A DNA stretch of 64,000 nucleotides, from the NCBI RefSeq assembly GCF_009909185.1, contig NZ_JAAAMV010000029.1:62001-126000 (forward strand), in the 5' to 3' direction. The notes beneath the pieces are model-generated. The model was given only the letters and a program-made list of their open reading frames with translations, searched no databases and was not told the origin of the DNA. Source of the DNA: Paenibacillus glycinis. GTDB taxonomy: Bacteria; Bacillota; Bacilli; Paenibacillales; Paenibacillaceae. The number at the start of each line of letters is the position of its first letter. The stretch's first letter is position 1. The position numbers were made by a program, and so were the translations under genes. Shown here in pieces: positions 25,569 through 34,111 of the stretch.

Positions 25569-26528
25569 ATGTGGAAATTCATCATTCGAAGGACGGTTCA
25601 ATCTTTTTTCGTGCTCCTGATCGTGTCCGCTGCATGCTTTTACGTGATCCATAAAATGCCGGGAGACATGTGGTCGGGGGTCGGAATGACGACGGAGCAA
25701 ATACAGGCCGTGGAAGCCCAGAAGCATGCCTTGGGATTAGACCTGCCCATCCCCGTGCAATACTGGCATTGGCTTCAGGATCTTCGGCATGGAGGGCTTG
25801 GTCTGGATTTCTTTGCTCAGCCGATCAGCGACTACATCTGGAAGAATGCGGAGAACAGCCTGATTCTGATTGGCACTTCATGGCTTCTCTCGCTCATGAT
25901 CGCTTTTCCGTGGGCGATCTATAACGGCTACCGGTCGGGAGGCCTATCGGAACGGATAGCTGTCGTCCTGGCGTTGGTCGGATTCGCTTTGCCTGGCGCC
26001 GCCGCCGCTATCTGGATTCAACAGATATTTGCGTATCACCTGTTCTGGCTCCCTCCAAGCAGCATACATACGCCAAGCAAGGAAGGAAACCTGCAGGATC
26101 TCATTCAACATATGATTCTGCCCGTGGGAACCTTGATGTTGGGCATGGTCGCTTCGTATCTCAAGTTCATTCGCTCAAGCCTGCAGGAGGTGCTTCCTTC
26201 GGATTATCTGCTGACTGCCCGGGCTAAAGGGAATTCCGAAAAGCGAGTCCTCCTGAGACATGCCCTCAAAAACGCGATGATACCGGTCGTAACCTTCGCC
26301 GCAATGGATTTGCCGCTGCTTATCAGCTCTTCGGCGGTCGTCGAGAGGGTGTATAATTGGAACGGTCTCGGATCGTTAATGGTTCACTCCGCCGAAGGTC
26401 GCAACCTTCCGGTACTGCTCAGCGTCATCATGATCATTACGGCCGTGGTCGTTTTGTTCTCTTGGATAGCCGATATCATCTATGTTCTGTTAAATCCTCG
26501 GATCCGCGTAGGCAGCAAGGCCAGTTGA
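25569..26528 (+). CDS. DppB/OppB-type ABC permease, orphan
   Basis: A 319-residue binding-protein-dependent transport permease with six membrane helices. The EAA loop is seen in YLLTARAKGNSEKRVLLRHALKNAMIP, and the N-terminus FIIRRTVQSFFVLLIVSAACFYVIHKMPGD is typical of DppB. No partner permease, ATPase or binding protein is adjacent; a terminator closes it at 26545-26571. It might use the ATPases of the distant Opp-type operon at 39.8-45.6 kb, but that is speculation. Confidence 0.88.
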   Translation: MWKFIIRRTVQSFFVLLIVSAACFYVIHKMPGDMWSGVGMTTEQIQAVEAQKHALGLDLPIPVQYWHWLQDLRHGGLGLDFFAQPISDYIWKNAENSLILIGTSWLLSLMIAFPWAIYNGYRSGGLSERIAVVLALVGFALPGAAAAIWIQQIFAYHLFWLPPSSIHTPSKEGNLQDLIQHMILPVGTLMLGMVASYLKFIRSSLQEVLPSDYLLTARAKGNSEKRVLLRHALKNAMIPVVTFAAMDLPLLISSSAVVERVYNWNGLGSLMVHSAEGRNLPVLLSVIMIITAVVVLFSWIADIIYVLLNPRIRVGSKAS

Positions 26529-26544
26529 ATTTTCTAATCACAAC

Positions 26545-26571
26545 AAAAGCTGCCGGCTTTCGGCAGCTTTT
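26545..26571 (+). terminator. Terminator of the orphan permease
   Basis: AAAAGCTGCCG and CGGCAGCTTTT around a short loop, 17 bases after the stop. Confidence 0.75.
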
Positions 26572-26609
26572 GTTTGCGTTGGTTGCCGCGGGACCCGGCC
26601 GTCCGCGAT

Positions 26610-27596
26610 CTAGGGAAGCCGGTACACGGCGAACGGCTCGCCGTGACGGAACGCTTCGCTGACCGCGTCCAGCTCGGCTTGAAGCTCCGCCGGCAGCGCG
26701 ATGTCGAGGCTGCCCAGGTTGTCTTCGACCTGCTCAGCCTTCGTCGCGCCCACGATGACCGTGGACACGGCCGGCCGGGCCATCAGCCAAGCGAGGGACA
26801 GCGCCCCCGGACGGAAGCCGTGCGCGTCCGCGATGCGCTTTACCGCCTGGCCGAGCGACAGCTCGCGATCCTTCATGAACCGGTTGAAGCCTTGATCGGT
26901 CTCGGCCCGCGAGCCTTTCGGCGCGGCGCCTGACGCATCCGGCGCGTATTTGCCGCTCAGGATACCGCCGGCCAGCGGGAAGTACGGAATGATGCCGACC
27001 TCCTGGTCGACGCAGGCCGGCACGAGCTCGCGCTCCGGCGTGCGGTCGGCCAGCGAATAGCTGGTTTGAACGGACACGAACCGGTTCAGGCTCTTCAACT
27101 CGCTGATGCCAAGCGCCTTCGTCAGCTCCCATGCGGCGTAGTTGGAAGCGCCGATATAGCGCACCTTGCCCGCGCGGACGAAGTCGTCCAGGGCGCGGAG
27201 CGTCTCCTCGAGCGGCGTGTACGGATCGAACGTATGAATCTGATATAGGTCGACATAATCCGTCCGCAGCCGCTTCAAGCTTTCCTCCAGCTCCCGCTGC
27301 AGGTGGTAGCGCGAGGAGCCGCTGCCGTTCGGGCCATCCCTGCGCGGCAGGCCCGCCTTCGTTGCCAGCACGGCCCGATCGCGTTTGCCGAGCAGCGCAT
27401 GGCCGATGATCGTCTCCGATTCCGTGCCCGCGTAAATGTTCGCCGTGTCGATGAAATTAATGCCCCGATCCAGCGCCAAATCGATAATGGCGGTCGACGC
27501 CTCCCGGTCGCTGCGCTTGCCGAACGCATTCGTGCCGAGTCCGAGCGCCGATACGGCGAGCCCGCTTCCTCCAAGCCTGCGGTATTGCATGTCCAT
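26610..27596 (-). CDS. Aldo/keto reductase
   Basis: A 328-residue NADPH-dependent oxidoreductase with a TIM barrel. The catalytic tetrad is visible as D50 (NFIDTANIYAG), Y55, K80 (LATKAG) and H121 (LYQIHTFDP). The C-terminal coenzyme motif STVIVGATKAEQVEDNL is present. It resembles the YhdN/IolS-like group that reduces varied aldehydes and sugars; the substrate is unknown. It is a single gene, convergent with the permease and divergent from thrC. Confidence 0.92.
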   Translation of the reverse strand: MDMQYRRLGGSGLAVSALGLGTNAFGKRSDREASTAIIDLALDRGINFIDTANIYAGTESETIIGHALLGKRDRAVLATKAGLPRRDGPNGSGSSRYHLQRELEESLKRLRTDYVDLYQIHTFDPYTPLEETLRALDDFVRAGKVRYIGASNYAAWELTKALGISELKSLNRFVSVQTSYSLADRTPERELVPACVDQEVGIIPYFPLAGGILSGKYAPDASGAAPKGSRAETDQGFNRFMKDRELSLGQAVKRIADAHGFRPGALSLAWLMARPAVSTVIVGATKAEQVEDNLGSLDIALPAELQAELDAVSEAFRHGEPFAVYRLP

Positions 27597-27705
27597 CTCT
27601 CCTGTCCGTTTGCGAGTTTGCCGGCGAATTCGCCTATATATCCCCAGTATCCCGCCATCCCCGGAACAATGTCAAATCGGAAACGCGCGACGACCTGAAA
27701 TTATG

Positions 27706-27735
27706 TTGGGAATTACCCGCGATTTTTGATACAAT
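27706..27735 (+). promoter_or_regulatory. Promoter of thrC
   Basis: TTGGGA (27706-27711), an 18-base spacer and TACAAT (27730-27735), 29 bases before the ATG. Confidence 0.55.
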
Positions 27736-27764
27736 TATTGAAAATTTGGGTGAAGGGGATCGTT

Positions 27765-29153
27765 ATGGACTACATCAGCACACGAGGCAAAATCGCACCT
27801 GTCGGCTTTATCGACGCCGTTCTCATGGGATTGGCGGACGACGGGGGACTGCTCGTCCCGAAGCACATCCCGCCATTATCCGAAGCCACGCTCCAAGCTT
27901 GGCAGCAGCTGTCCTACCCGGAGCTTGCGCTTGAACTGTTCTCGCTGTACGTCGACGGCGAGATCCCCCGCGAAGACTTGAAGCAGCTGGTCGACGACAG
28001 CTACGGCACGTTCCGCGACGACGAAGTGACGCCGGTGCGCCGCGTCGACAACAGCCTGCATATTCTGGAGCTGTTCCACGGCCCGACGTTCGCGTTCAAG
28101 GACATCGCCCTGCAATTTCTCGGCAATCTATATGCGTATATTTCGAAGAAACGCGATTCCACGATTCATATACTCGGCGCCACTTCCGGCGATACCGGCG
28201 CTTCCGCGATCGAAGGCGTCCGCGGCAAGGAAGGGATCCGCATCTGCATCCTCCACCCGCACGGCAAAGTAAGCCGGGTGCAGGAGCTGCAAATGACGAC
28301 GGTCGACGACGCCAACGTGCTGAACCTCGCCGTCGACGGCAATTTCGACGACTGCCAGCGCATCATCAAGGAGCTGTTCGCGGACGTGGCCTTCAAGCAG
28401 CGCTACCACCTGCGGGCGATCAACTCCATCAACATCGCGCGGATTCTCGCGCAGACGGTCTATTACTTCTACGCTTACTTCCAGCTGGCGAAGCAGGGAC
28501 AAGCCGAGAAGGTCAATTTCAGCGTGCCGACCGGCAACTTCGGCGATATCTTCGCGGGTTATCTGGCCAAGCGCATGGGCCTGCCGATTCACAAGCTCAT
28601 CCTGGCGACGAACGAGAACAACATTCTCGAGCGCTTCGTGACGGAAGGCGTCTACCAGCCCGGCGAATTCCGCGGCACGCACAGCCCGTCCATGGACATT
28701 CAAGTGGCCAGCAACTTCGAGCGCTACTTGTACTACCTGAACGGCGGGAACGCCGACGTCGTCTCCGCGCTGATGGACGGCTTCAAACGGGACGGCCGGA
28801 TCGCCGTCGACGGCGACCGCTTGAAGCAGGTGCAGGCCGATTTCTCCGCTTACGGCGTGCGGAACGACGAGTGCCTGCATGAGATCAAGGTCTGCTACGA
28901 CGCGTACGGCTATCTGCTCGACCCGCATACGGCATGCGGCGTGGCGGCGGCGCACCGGTTCACCGCGGACGACGAGGTGACCGTCGCCCTGTCGACGGCG
29001 CATCCCGCGAAGTTCGACGAAGCGATCCGCCTGCTCGAGATCAAGCAGACGGCGCCGTCCCAGATCCGGGCGCTGTCCGACAAGCCGCAGTTCCAGACGC
29101 GCGTGGCGGGCACGAACGACGCGGTGGCGGAGCAGCTCGTACGGTTCTTCTAA
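27765..29153 (+). CDS. thrC: Threonine synthase
   Basis: A PLP enzyme that converts O-phosphohomoserine to threonine. ATG at 27765 has GAAGGGG upstream; 462 residues, the size of the long class. The PLP lysine is K112 in HGPTFAFKDIALQFL. The phosphate-binding SGDTGASAIEG and the NFGDIFAGYLAK block that binds substrate are intact. It stands alone, without hom or thrB, which is common when the pathway is dispersed. A hairpin terminator follows. Confidence 0.96.
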   Translation: MDYISTRGKIAPVGFIDAVLMGLADDGGLLVPKHIPPLSEATLQAWQQLSYPELALELFSLYVDGEIPREDLKQLVDDSYGTFRDDEVTPVRRVDNSLHILELFHGPTFAFKDIALQFLGNLYAYISKKRDSTIHILGATSGDTGASAIEGVRGKEGIRICILHPHGKVSRVQELQMTTVDDANVLNLAVDGNFDDCQRIIKELFADVAFKQRYHLRAINSINIARILAQTVYYFYAYFQLAKQGQAEKVNFSVPTGNFGDIFAGYLAKRMGLPIHKLILATNENNILERFVTEGVYQPGEFRGTHSPSMDIQVASNFERYLYYLNGGNADVVSALMDGFKRDGRIAVDGDRLKQVQADFSAYGVRNDECLHEIKVCYDAYGYLLDPHTACGVAAAHRFTADDEVTVALSTAHPAKFDEAIRLLEIKQTAPSQIRALSDKPQFQTRVAGTNDAVAEQLVRFF

Positions 29154-29203
29154 GCGATCGCTGGACGATGACTAAGCTCGTTCGAATATGGGGCAACCCA
29201 ATA

Positions 29204-29241
29204 AAAGAGCTCCAGGCGGATTCTTCCGCCGGGAGCTCTTT
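29204..29241 (+). terminator. Terminator after thrC
   Basis: AAAGAGCTCC and GGAGCTCTTT arms with an inner GGCGG/CCGCC stem; the T-tract is short. The remaining bases to 29446 hold nothing I can support. Confidence 0.6.
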
Positions 29242-29446
29242 GCTGTCGCCCGCGCAGACGATCGCGGCTCGCGCGATCAGAACGATCGGCAGCGGCGGCA
29301 GCACCGGCATGAGATTGACGGCCGTTATGCCACGTCTTCTCTCACACAAAGGGCAGGGCAATGCCGAAAGGCTTCTGCGCGCTCCCTAGCGTAGACGATC
29401 GCTCAAAGCGCCGAAAATCTTCTGCGTGCGCCTACTTCGCCCTCCA

Positions 29447-29486
29447 AGCGAAAAGAACCCCGCGCCTAAACGCAGGGCCCTTCGCT
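29447..29486 (-). terminator. Probable terminator after the GH16 gene
   Basis: An imperfect inverted repeat; on the minus strand AGCGAAGGGCCCTGCG pairs with CGCGGGGTTCTTTTCGCT. It lies 20 bases past the stop. Confidence 0.45.
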
Positions 29487-29506
29487 ATCAAGCGGCTTCC
29501 TAAAAA

Positions 29507-32500
29507 TTAATTCGCCAAAATCAAATCGCCGAACTGTGCCGGATCCTTGCCGTTCGCGATGCCGCCCATATACGACAGCCAGCCTTTGCGGCCGGAACCG
29601 TCGCTGTCGTTGACGACGAAGGATAATCCGAGATCCTTGGCGCCGGCATAAGCGGCAGGACGGATGTCATCCCAGTCGAAGGCGAGCGTGTACGTCGTCG
29701 TCTTGGCCGCTTCGTCCCGCTTCACGAAGCTGTGGCTGCGCGTCAGCAGCTGTCCGTAGCTAAAGCCGAGACCCGGATAATCCGTGCGGTCGACCGCGAT
29801 GCCGTAGGCGCCGGTGGCGGAATTCAGCGCCGCCGTGAAGCTGAGATGCGCCCCGCCTGCGACGGGGCCGTTGACCCGCGCAGGGTCGAAGGACACCTGC
29901 AGGCTGTCTCCCGCCCAGGCGTCGACGATATTCGCCTGCGGCATGGCATGAATGTCGTCCTTCACCTGCACGGCCAGATACAGGTAGTCATCGTCCCATT
30001 TCACCTTCGCCGTGGCGCTCTGATCGTTGACCCCGCCCCATGTTCCGGATGCTTGAGAAGCCTGGTTCAGCACGATATCCGTCGCTCCCGTCCATTCGCT
30101 CGCGTGGATCGTGCCGTCGATCGTGATCGGCGATGCCGTCTTGCGGGCCGTCAGCGCGCTGATCGGACGCTGCACGTCGAACGCATAGCCGCCGTTGATG
30201 ACGGCATGGAACGTGAAGCTGCCCGTGGCGTAGCTGTCGAGCGTCGGAATCGTGAATACCGCCGTTTGGGACGCGTTCGCGCCTACCGACGCGATCGTCT
30301 TGGTTTGCGTCCAACCATTCGGACCCGTGGCCGTGATGACGATATTCGTCGTCGCGCTCGCCGCATGATTGCTGTATTTGAAATTCAGGTCGTACCCGCC
30401 CGACGCGTTCGCCGAAGGGGAAATCTCCGTGCCGAACAAGCCCTTCGTCGTGAAGCTGACGTTCTTGGCCGGGTACGACGTGCCGCCGGACACCGGCGTG
30501 ATGCCGATCGTGCCTTGGAACTGCTGGAATCCCGCGGGCACGCTGAGCACGATCGTGTCTTTCGAATGGCCGGACGCGAACGAGCCGCCCGAGACGATCG
30601 ACCAGCCCGTCGGCAGGGTCAGGTTATAGGTGCCGGACAGGGCTTGCGCCGCCGCGTCGCGTAGCACGTCGATGGACACCGTGCCGCCCGGCGTCGCTTC
30701 CGCCTTGCTGAACATCGGCGTGAAACCCGCGTTCTGCACCTGGAACACCCGCACCCAATCCACGTACATCTCGCCCGTGTTGCCGTATCGGTTAAAACCG
30801 CCGCGGTAGGAATCGGAATCGCTCTTGCGGAACGCGTTGTTGATCATGAAATAGTTGCCTACCGTCCAGCTGCGGTCCAGCGTCGCGTGCGAGGAGCCCG
30901 GGATGTATTGATCGTCGAAATAGTAATACGTCGTGTCTTCGGTCACCAGCATGCCGTACGTATGCCAGCCTTCCGCCAGGTTGACCGCGCTGCCGTAATC
31001 GTCGGTGCTGGCGGTGCCGCCGGTATGAATGCCGCCGTAACCGTCGCCCCACGTATGGTGGTTGTAGGTCGTCGTCGTCGGATTGCCGCCCATGTACGCT
31101 TCGAGCACGTCGAGCTCGTCGTTGCCGGGCCTGCCGTTCGGGTCGTTCGGCGTCAGCGTCCAGAACGCCGGCCACAAGCCCGGATTCGGCGGCAGGAACA
31201 AGCGCGTCTCGAAATACTGCGCCGCTCCGGGCTTGGTCGTGAAGCCCGAACCGTCGGTGCCCATCGAAGCGAGAAAGCCCGTCGTGTACGTCTGGCCCCA
31301 GTTCGGCTCGATGACCGTGCCCCAATCCTTCGTCTCGATCTTCATGTAATCGGAATCGACGATGGAGAACGGACTGTAATTGCTGACCGCGCTGCCGTAA
31401 GAATAGTTCGGCGGCGTGAATTTGGCGTCGGCGTATTCCGGCCAGCCGCTCGGATCAGGCTTGGCGGCGGCGTATTTGTCGGCGCCCGCGCCGGTGTAGG
31501 AGATCGTCGGCATGGTCGTGAAGTCGTCGAGGAACACCTGCTGCATCGTCAGCCCGTGCGCGCCGAGCGCCGCCGGCACCGTGTTCCGCGTATTGGCCGG
31601 CCCGCCGTTCCATGCCGCGCCCGCGTTATTGACCAGTTGCAGGTAGCTGTCGTCGGATTCGTTGTTGGCGTTCCACGCTTTGATATGGATGGCGACCGGT
31701 CCTTTCGGGAAGTCCGCGGCGTTGAACGTGAACGTGCCCCTGCCGTTATCGTTCTGATCCAGCGCGATCGTCGAGGACGTCAACGGCTTCATGTAGCCGT
31801 ACGGGTTCGTATGCCCGCCGTCCGGGGCATGCAGCGATTCCGCGCTCGCGCTGGTGAAGCCCGGGGCATAGAACGTCACGCCGACCTGCCCGTTAATCGC
31901 GGCGTAATACGTCGGACTCGTCACCGTGATGAGCTTGAATTTGTACGGGCTCGTTCCGCCGCCCTCGCTCGGCGTGTATTCGAACGCCTTGATCAGCACG
32001 TAGGCGCTGCCGGAGACGGATTTGCCGGATACCTTCACCGTGAGGGTGTGGGATCCCGCGGGCAGCCCGGTTTCCTCGAATACGTTGGCCGAATCGACCC
32101 ATGTCGCGTTGTAGGTATCGATCGTGCTCTCGAGAAGGCCGTCGATGTAGACTTTCACGATGCCGCCCTGCGGCTGCTTCGTCATGTACAGCGCGATCGT
32201 CGTGCCCGTGAAATGAAAATCGACGGAATCGTCGGCATTGTCCACGTTGTCGTACATCCACGACCAATTATCGCTCCACCAGCCCGCGCCGTTGAACGTG
32301 AATTCGGGCTCGGCCGCATTGGTCGTCCAAGCGCCCGCATGCGGATTGCTGTCCGCGTTTACCGTCACTTTGTCCGGATCCGGGTCCGGATTCGCCGGCT
32401 GGCTGCCGTAATCGAACGCCTTGATCAGCACGTACGCATCTCCCGCGATCGACTTGCCCGCCACTTCGACCTTGATCGAATGCGCGCCTTGCGCCAGCCC

Positions 32501-33817
32501 CGTCAGCTCGTAGACCTTCGCCGATTCCACCCAGGTCGGGTTCGCGGTATCGACGGTCGTCTTGAGCGTGCCGTCCACGTAGATATTGGCTTTGCCGCCC
32601 TGCGCGTGCTTCGTCAGATAGAGCATGATAGAGTTGCCCGTGAAATTATACTGGACCGCGTCGTTGGCGTTGGCGACGTTGTCGTACATCCACGACCAGC
32701 CGTCGCTCCACCAGCCCGTGCCCGTGAAGGCGAATGCCGTCTGCGCCGCGTTCGCCGTCCATTGGCCCGCATTCGGCACGGCGGTTGCGTCCACGAGCGT
32801 ATGGCCTGCCGCCGGCGCCGGCGGCGGATCGTAATTGCCCGACGGCTGCGTGCCGTAATCGAACGCTTTGATCAGCACGTACGCGTCCCCCGCGATCGAC
32901 TTGCCCGCCACCTCGACCTTGATCGAGTGCGCGCCCTGCGTCAGGCCCGTCAGCTCATAAACCTTGGCCGATTCCACCCAGCCCGCGTTCGCGGTGTCGA
33001 CGGTCGTCTTCAGCGTGCCGTCCACGTAAATGTTGACTTTGCCGCCCTGCGCGTGCTTGGTCATGTAGAGGGCGATGGAGTTGCCCATGAACTGATACTG
33101 GACCGCGTCGTTCGCATTGGCGACGTTGTCGTACATCCACGACCAGCTGTCGCTCCACCAGCCCGTGCCGGTGAACGTAAATGCCGTCTGCGACGCGTTG
33201 CCGGTCCATTGGCCCGAATTCGGCACCGCGGCCGCATTCACGAGCGTATGATTCGGCGCAGGAGCCGGAGGAGGATCCAGATTCGGCGCCGGCGGCGTGC
33301 CGTACGCGAACGACTTGATCAGCACGTACGCGTCGCCCGCGATCGACTTGCCCGCCACCTCGACCTTGAGCGTATGCGCGGCATTCGTCAGGCCTGTCGC
33401 CTCGAATACTTTCGCCGATTCCACCCAAGTCGGATTGACCGTGTCGACCGTGCTCTTCAGCACGCCGTCCACGTACACCTTCACGATCCCGCCCTGCGCA
33501 TGCTTCGTCATGTTGAGCGCGACGTAATCGCCCGTGAAATGAAACGTCACCGCCTCGTTCAGGTTGCTGACGTTGTCGTACATCCACGACCAGGCATCGC
33601 TCCACCACATCGAACCCGTGAAGGTGAAGGCCGTCTGGGTCGTGTTGCCGGTCCATTGTCCGGTATACGGAATGCTCGCCGCGTCCACGGTCGTCAGATT
33701 CTCCCCGGGCAGCGGATCGGCCCCGGCGCTCCGGACCGTGCCGGGAATCAGCCCCGACAGCAGCAGGACCGCGGTCAGCAGCACGGCCGTCCATCTGGTT
33801 ATTGCGTTGTTCGTCAA
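29507..33817 (-). CDS. Secreted multimodular GH16-family glycoside hydrolase
   Basis: About 1436 residues. TTG at 33817 is preferred: AAGGAG lies nine bases upstream, whereas an upstream in-frame ATG touches that site. Domains: signal peptide (1-33); four about-130-residue beta-sandwich repeats (44-173, 193-322, 342-471, 486-615) joined by Pro-rich linkers; an Ig-like module (about 622-740); a GH16 catalytic domain (about 765-1035) with ELDVLE giving E901 (nucleophile), D903 and E906 (acid/base); a NEW3-like beta domain (about 1040-1220); and a C-terminal CBM9-like module (from SPITIDGTIHASEW). GH16 enzymes cleave beta-1,3/1,4-glucans or galactans; the exact substrate is unknown. It has its own promoter and terminator. 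Clustered with a YesN-type regulator, a GH92 and an SGNH hydrolase. Confidence 0.9.
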   Translation of the reverse strand: MTNNAITRWTAVLLTAVLLLSGLIPGTVRSAGADPLPGENLTTVDAASIPYTGQWTGNTTQTAFTFTGSMWWSDAWSWMYDNVSNLNEAVTFHFTGDYVALNMTKHAQGGIVKVYVDGVLKSTVDTVNPTWVESAKVFEATGLTNAAHTLKVEVAGKSIAGDAYVLIKSFAYGTPPAPNLDPPPAPAPNHTLVNAAAVPNSGQWTGNASQTAFTFTGTGWWSDSWSWMYDNVANANDAVQYQFMGNSIALYMTKHAQGGKVNIYVDGTLKTTVDTANAGWVESAKVYELTGLTQGAHSIKVEVAGKSIAGDAYVLIKAFDYGTQPSGNYDPPPAPAAGHTLVDATAVPNAGQWTANAAQTAFAFTGTGWWSDGWSWMYDNVANANDAVQYNFTGNSIMLYLTKHAQGGKANIYVDGTLKTTVDTANPTWVESAKVYELTGLAQGAHSIKVEVAGKSIAGDAYVLIKAFDYGSQPANPDPDPDKVTVNADSNPHAGAWTTNAAEPEFTFNGAGWWSDNWSWMYDNVDNADDSVDFHFTGTTIALYMTKQPQGGIVKVYIDGLLESTIDTYNATWVDSANVFEETGLPAGSHTLTVKVSGKSVSGSAYVLIKAFEYTPSEGGGTSPYKFKLITVTSPTYYAAINGQVGVTFYAPGFTSASAESLHAPDGGHTNPYGYMKPLTSSTIALDQNDNGRGTFTFNAADFPKGPVAIHIKAWNANNESDDSYLQLVNNAGAAWNGGPANTRNTVPAALGAHGLTMQQVFLDDFTTMPTISYTGAGADKYAAAKPDPSGWPEYADAKFTPPNYSYGSAVSNYSPFSIVDSDYMKIETKDWGTVIEPNWGQTYTTGFLASMGTDGSGFTTKPGAAQYFETRLFLPPNPGLWPAFWTLTPNDPNGRPGNDELDVLEAYMGGNPTTTTYNHHTWGDGYGGIHTGGTASTDDYGSAVNLAEGWHTYGMLVTEDTTYYYFDDQYIPGSSHATLDRSWTVGNYFMINNAFRKSDSDSYRGGFNRYGNTGEMYVDWVRVFQVQNAGFTPMFSKAEATPGGTVSIDVLRDAAAQALSGTYNLTLPTGWSIVSGGSFASGHSKDTIVLSVPAGFQQFQGTIGITPVSGGTSYPAKNVSFTTKGLFGTEISPSANASGGYDLNFKYSNHAASATTNIVITATGPNGWTQTKTIASVGANASQTAVFTIPTLDSYATGSFTFHAVINGGYAFDVQRPISALTARKTASPITIDGTIHASEWTGATDIVLNQASQASGTWGGVNDQSATAKVKWDDDYLYLAVQVKDDIHAMPQANIVDAWAGDSLQVSFDPARVNGPVAGGAHLSFTAALNSATGAYGIAVDRTDYPGLGFSYGQLLTRSHSFVKRDEAAKTTTYTLAFDWDDIRPAAYAGAKDLGLSFVVNDSDGSGRKGWLSYMGGIANGKDPAQFGDLILAN
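31973..33688 (-). repeat. Four tandem 130-codon modules within the GH16 gene
   Basis: Modules at 33299-33688, 32852-33241, 32405-32794 and 31973-32362. Shared landmarks are WWSD.WSWMYDNV, MTKHAQGG.V (TKQPQGG in the last), VDTxNxxWVES and GKSIAGDAYVLIK. The middle two are almost identical, with linkers of the same length, which suggests a recent duplication. The last differs most (VDSANVF, SVSGSAYV). Confidence 0.9.
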
Positions 33818-34044
33818 TTCGATCATCTCCTTCGAATGCGGATTGCGGTCCTGCGGAAGGTCCCGCTCCATCGCTTGCGTTCGCTCGCCGGTTACCGCCC
33901 CAATCGCCTGCGGCAATTGTCGGCCCGGAGCACTCGTCGGCCTCAACCCTCCTCTTCTACGAATTCGGTTTGACTGCTGCGGAATGGCGAGTAGATCGTA
34001 CCACCGGTCCGCCGCCGCTAACAGGGGACAAAATTGCGATTTCT

Positions 34045-34073
34045 ATGGTATCCGCCCTGAGATAAGGTGTCTA
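34045..34073 (-). promoter_or_regulatory. Possible promoter of the GH16 gene
   Basis: On the minus strand, TAGACA (34068-34073), a 17-base spacer and TACCAT (34045-34050), about 230 bases before the start. The rest of 33818-34111 holds no gene I can support. Confidence 0.4.
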
Positions 34074-34111
34074 TCGGATACTGCGGCATCCGTCGGGAGA
34101 AGCGGCTGCGG

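Noticed and set aside
30887..33973. Plus-strand frame of 1028 codons
   Set aside because: Antisense to the repeated GH16 modules; the Arg-rich repeats mirror the duplicated DNA rather than a protein.
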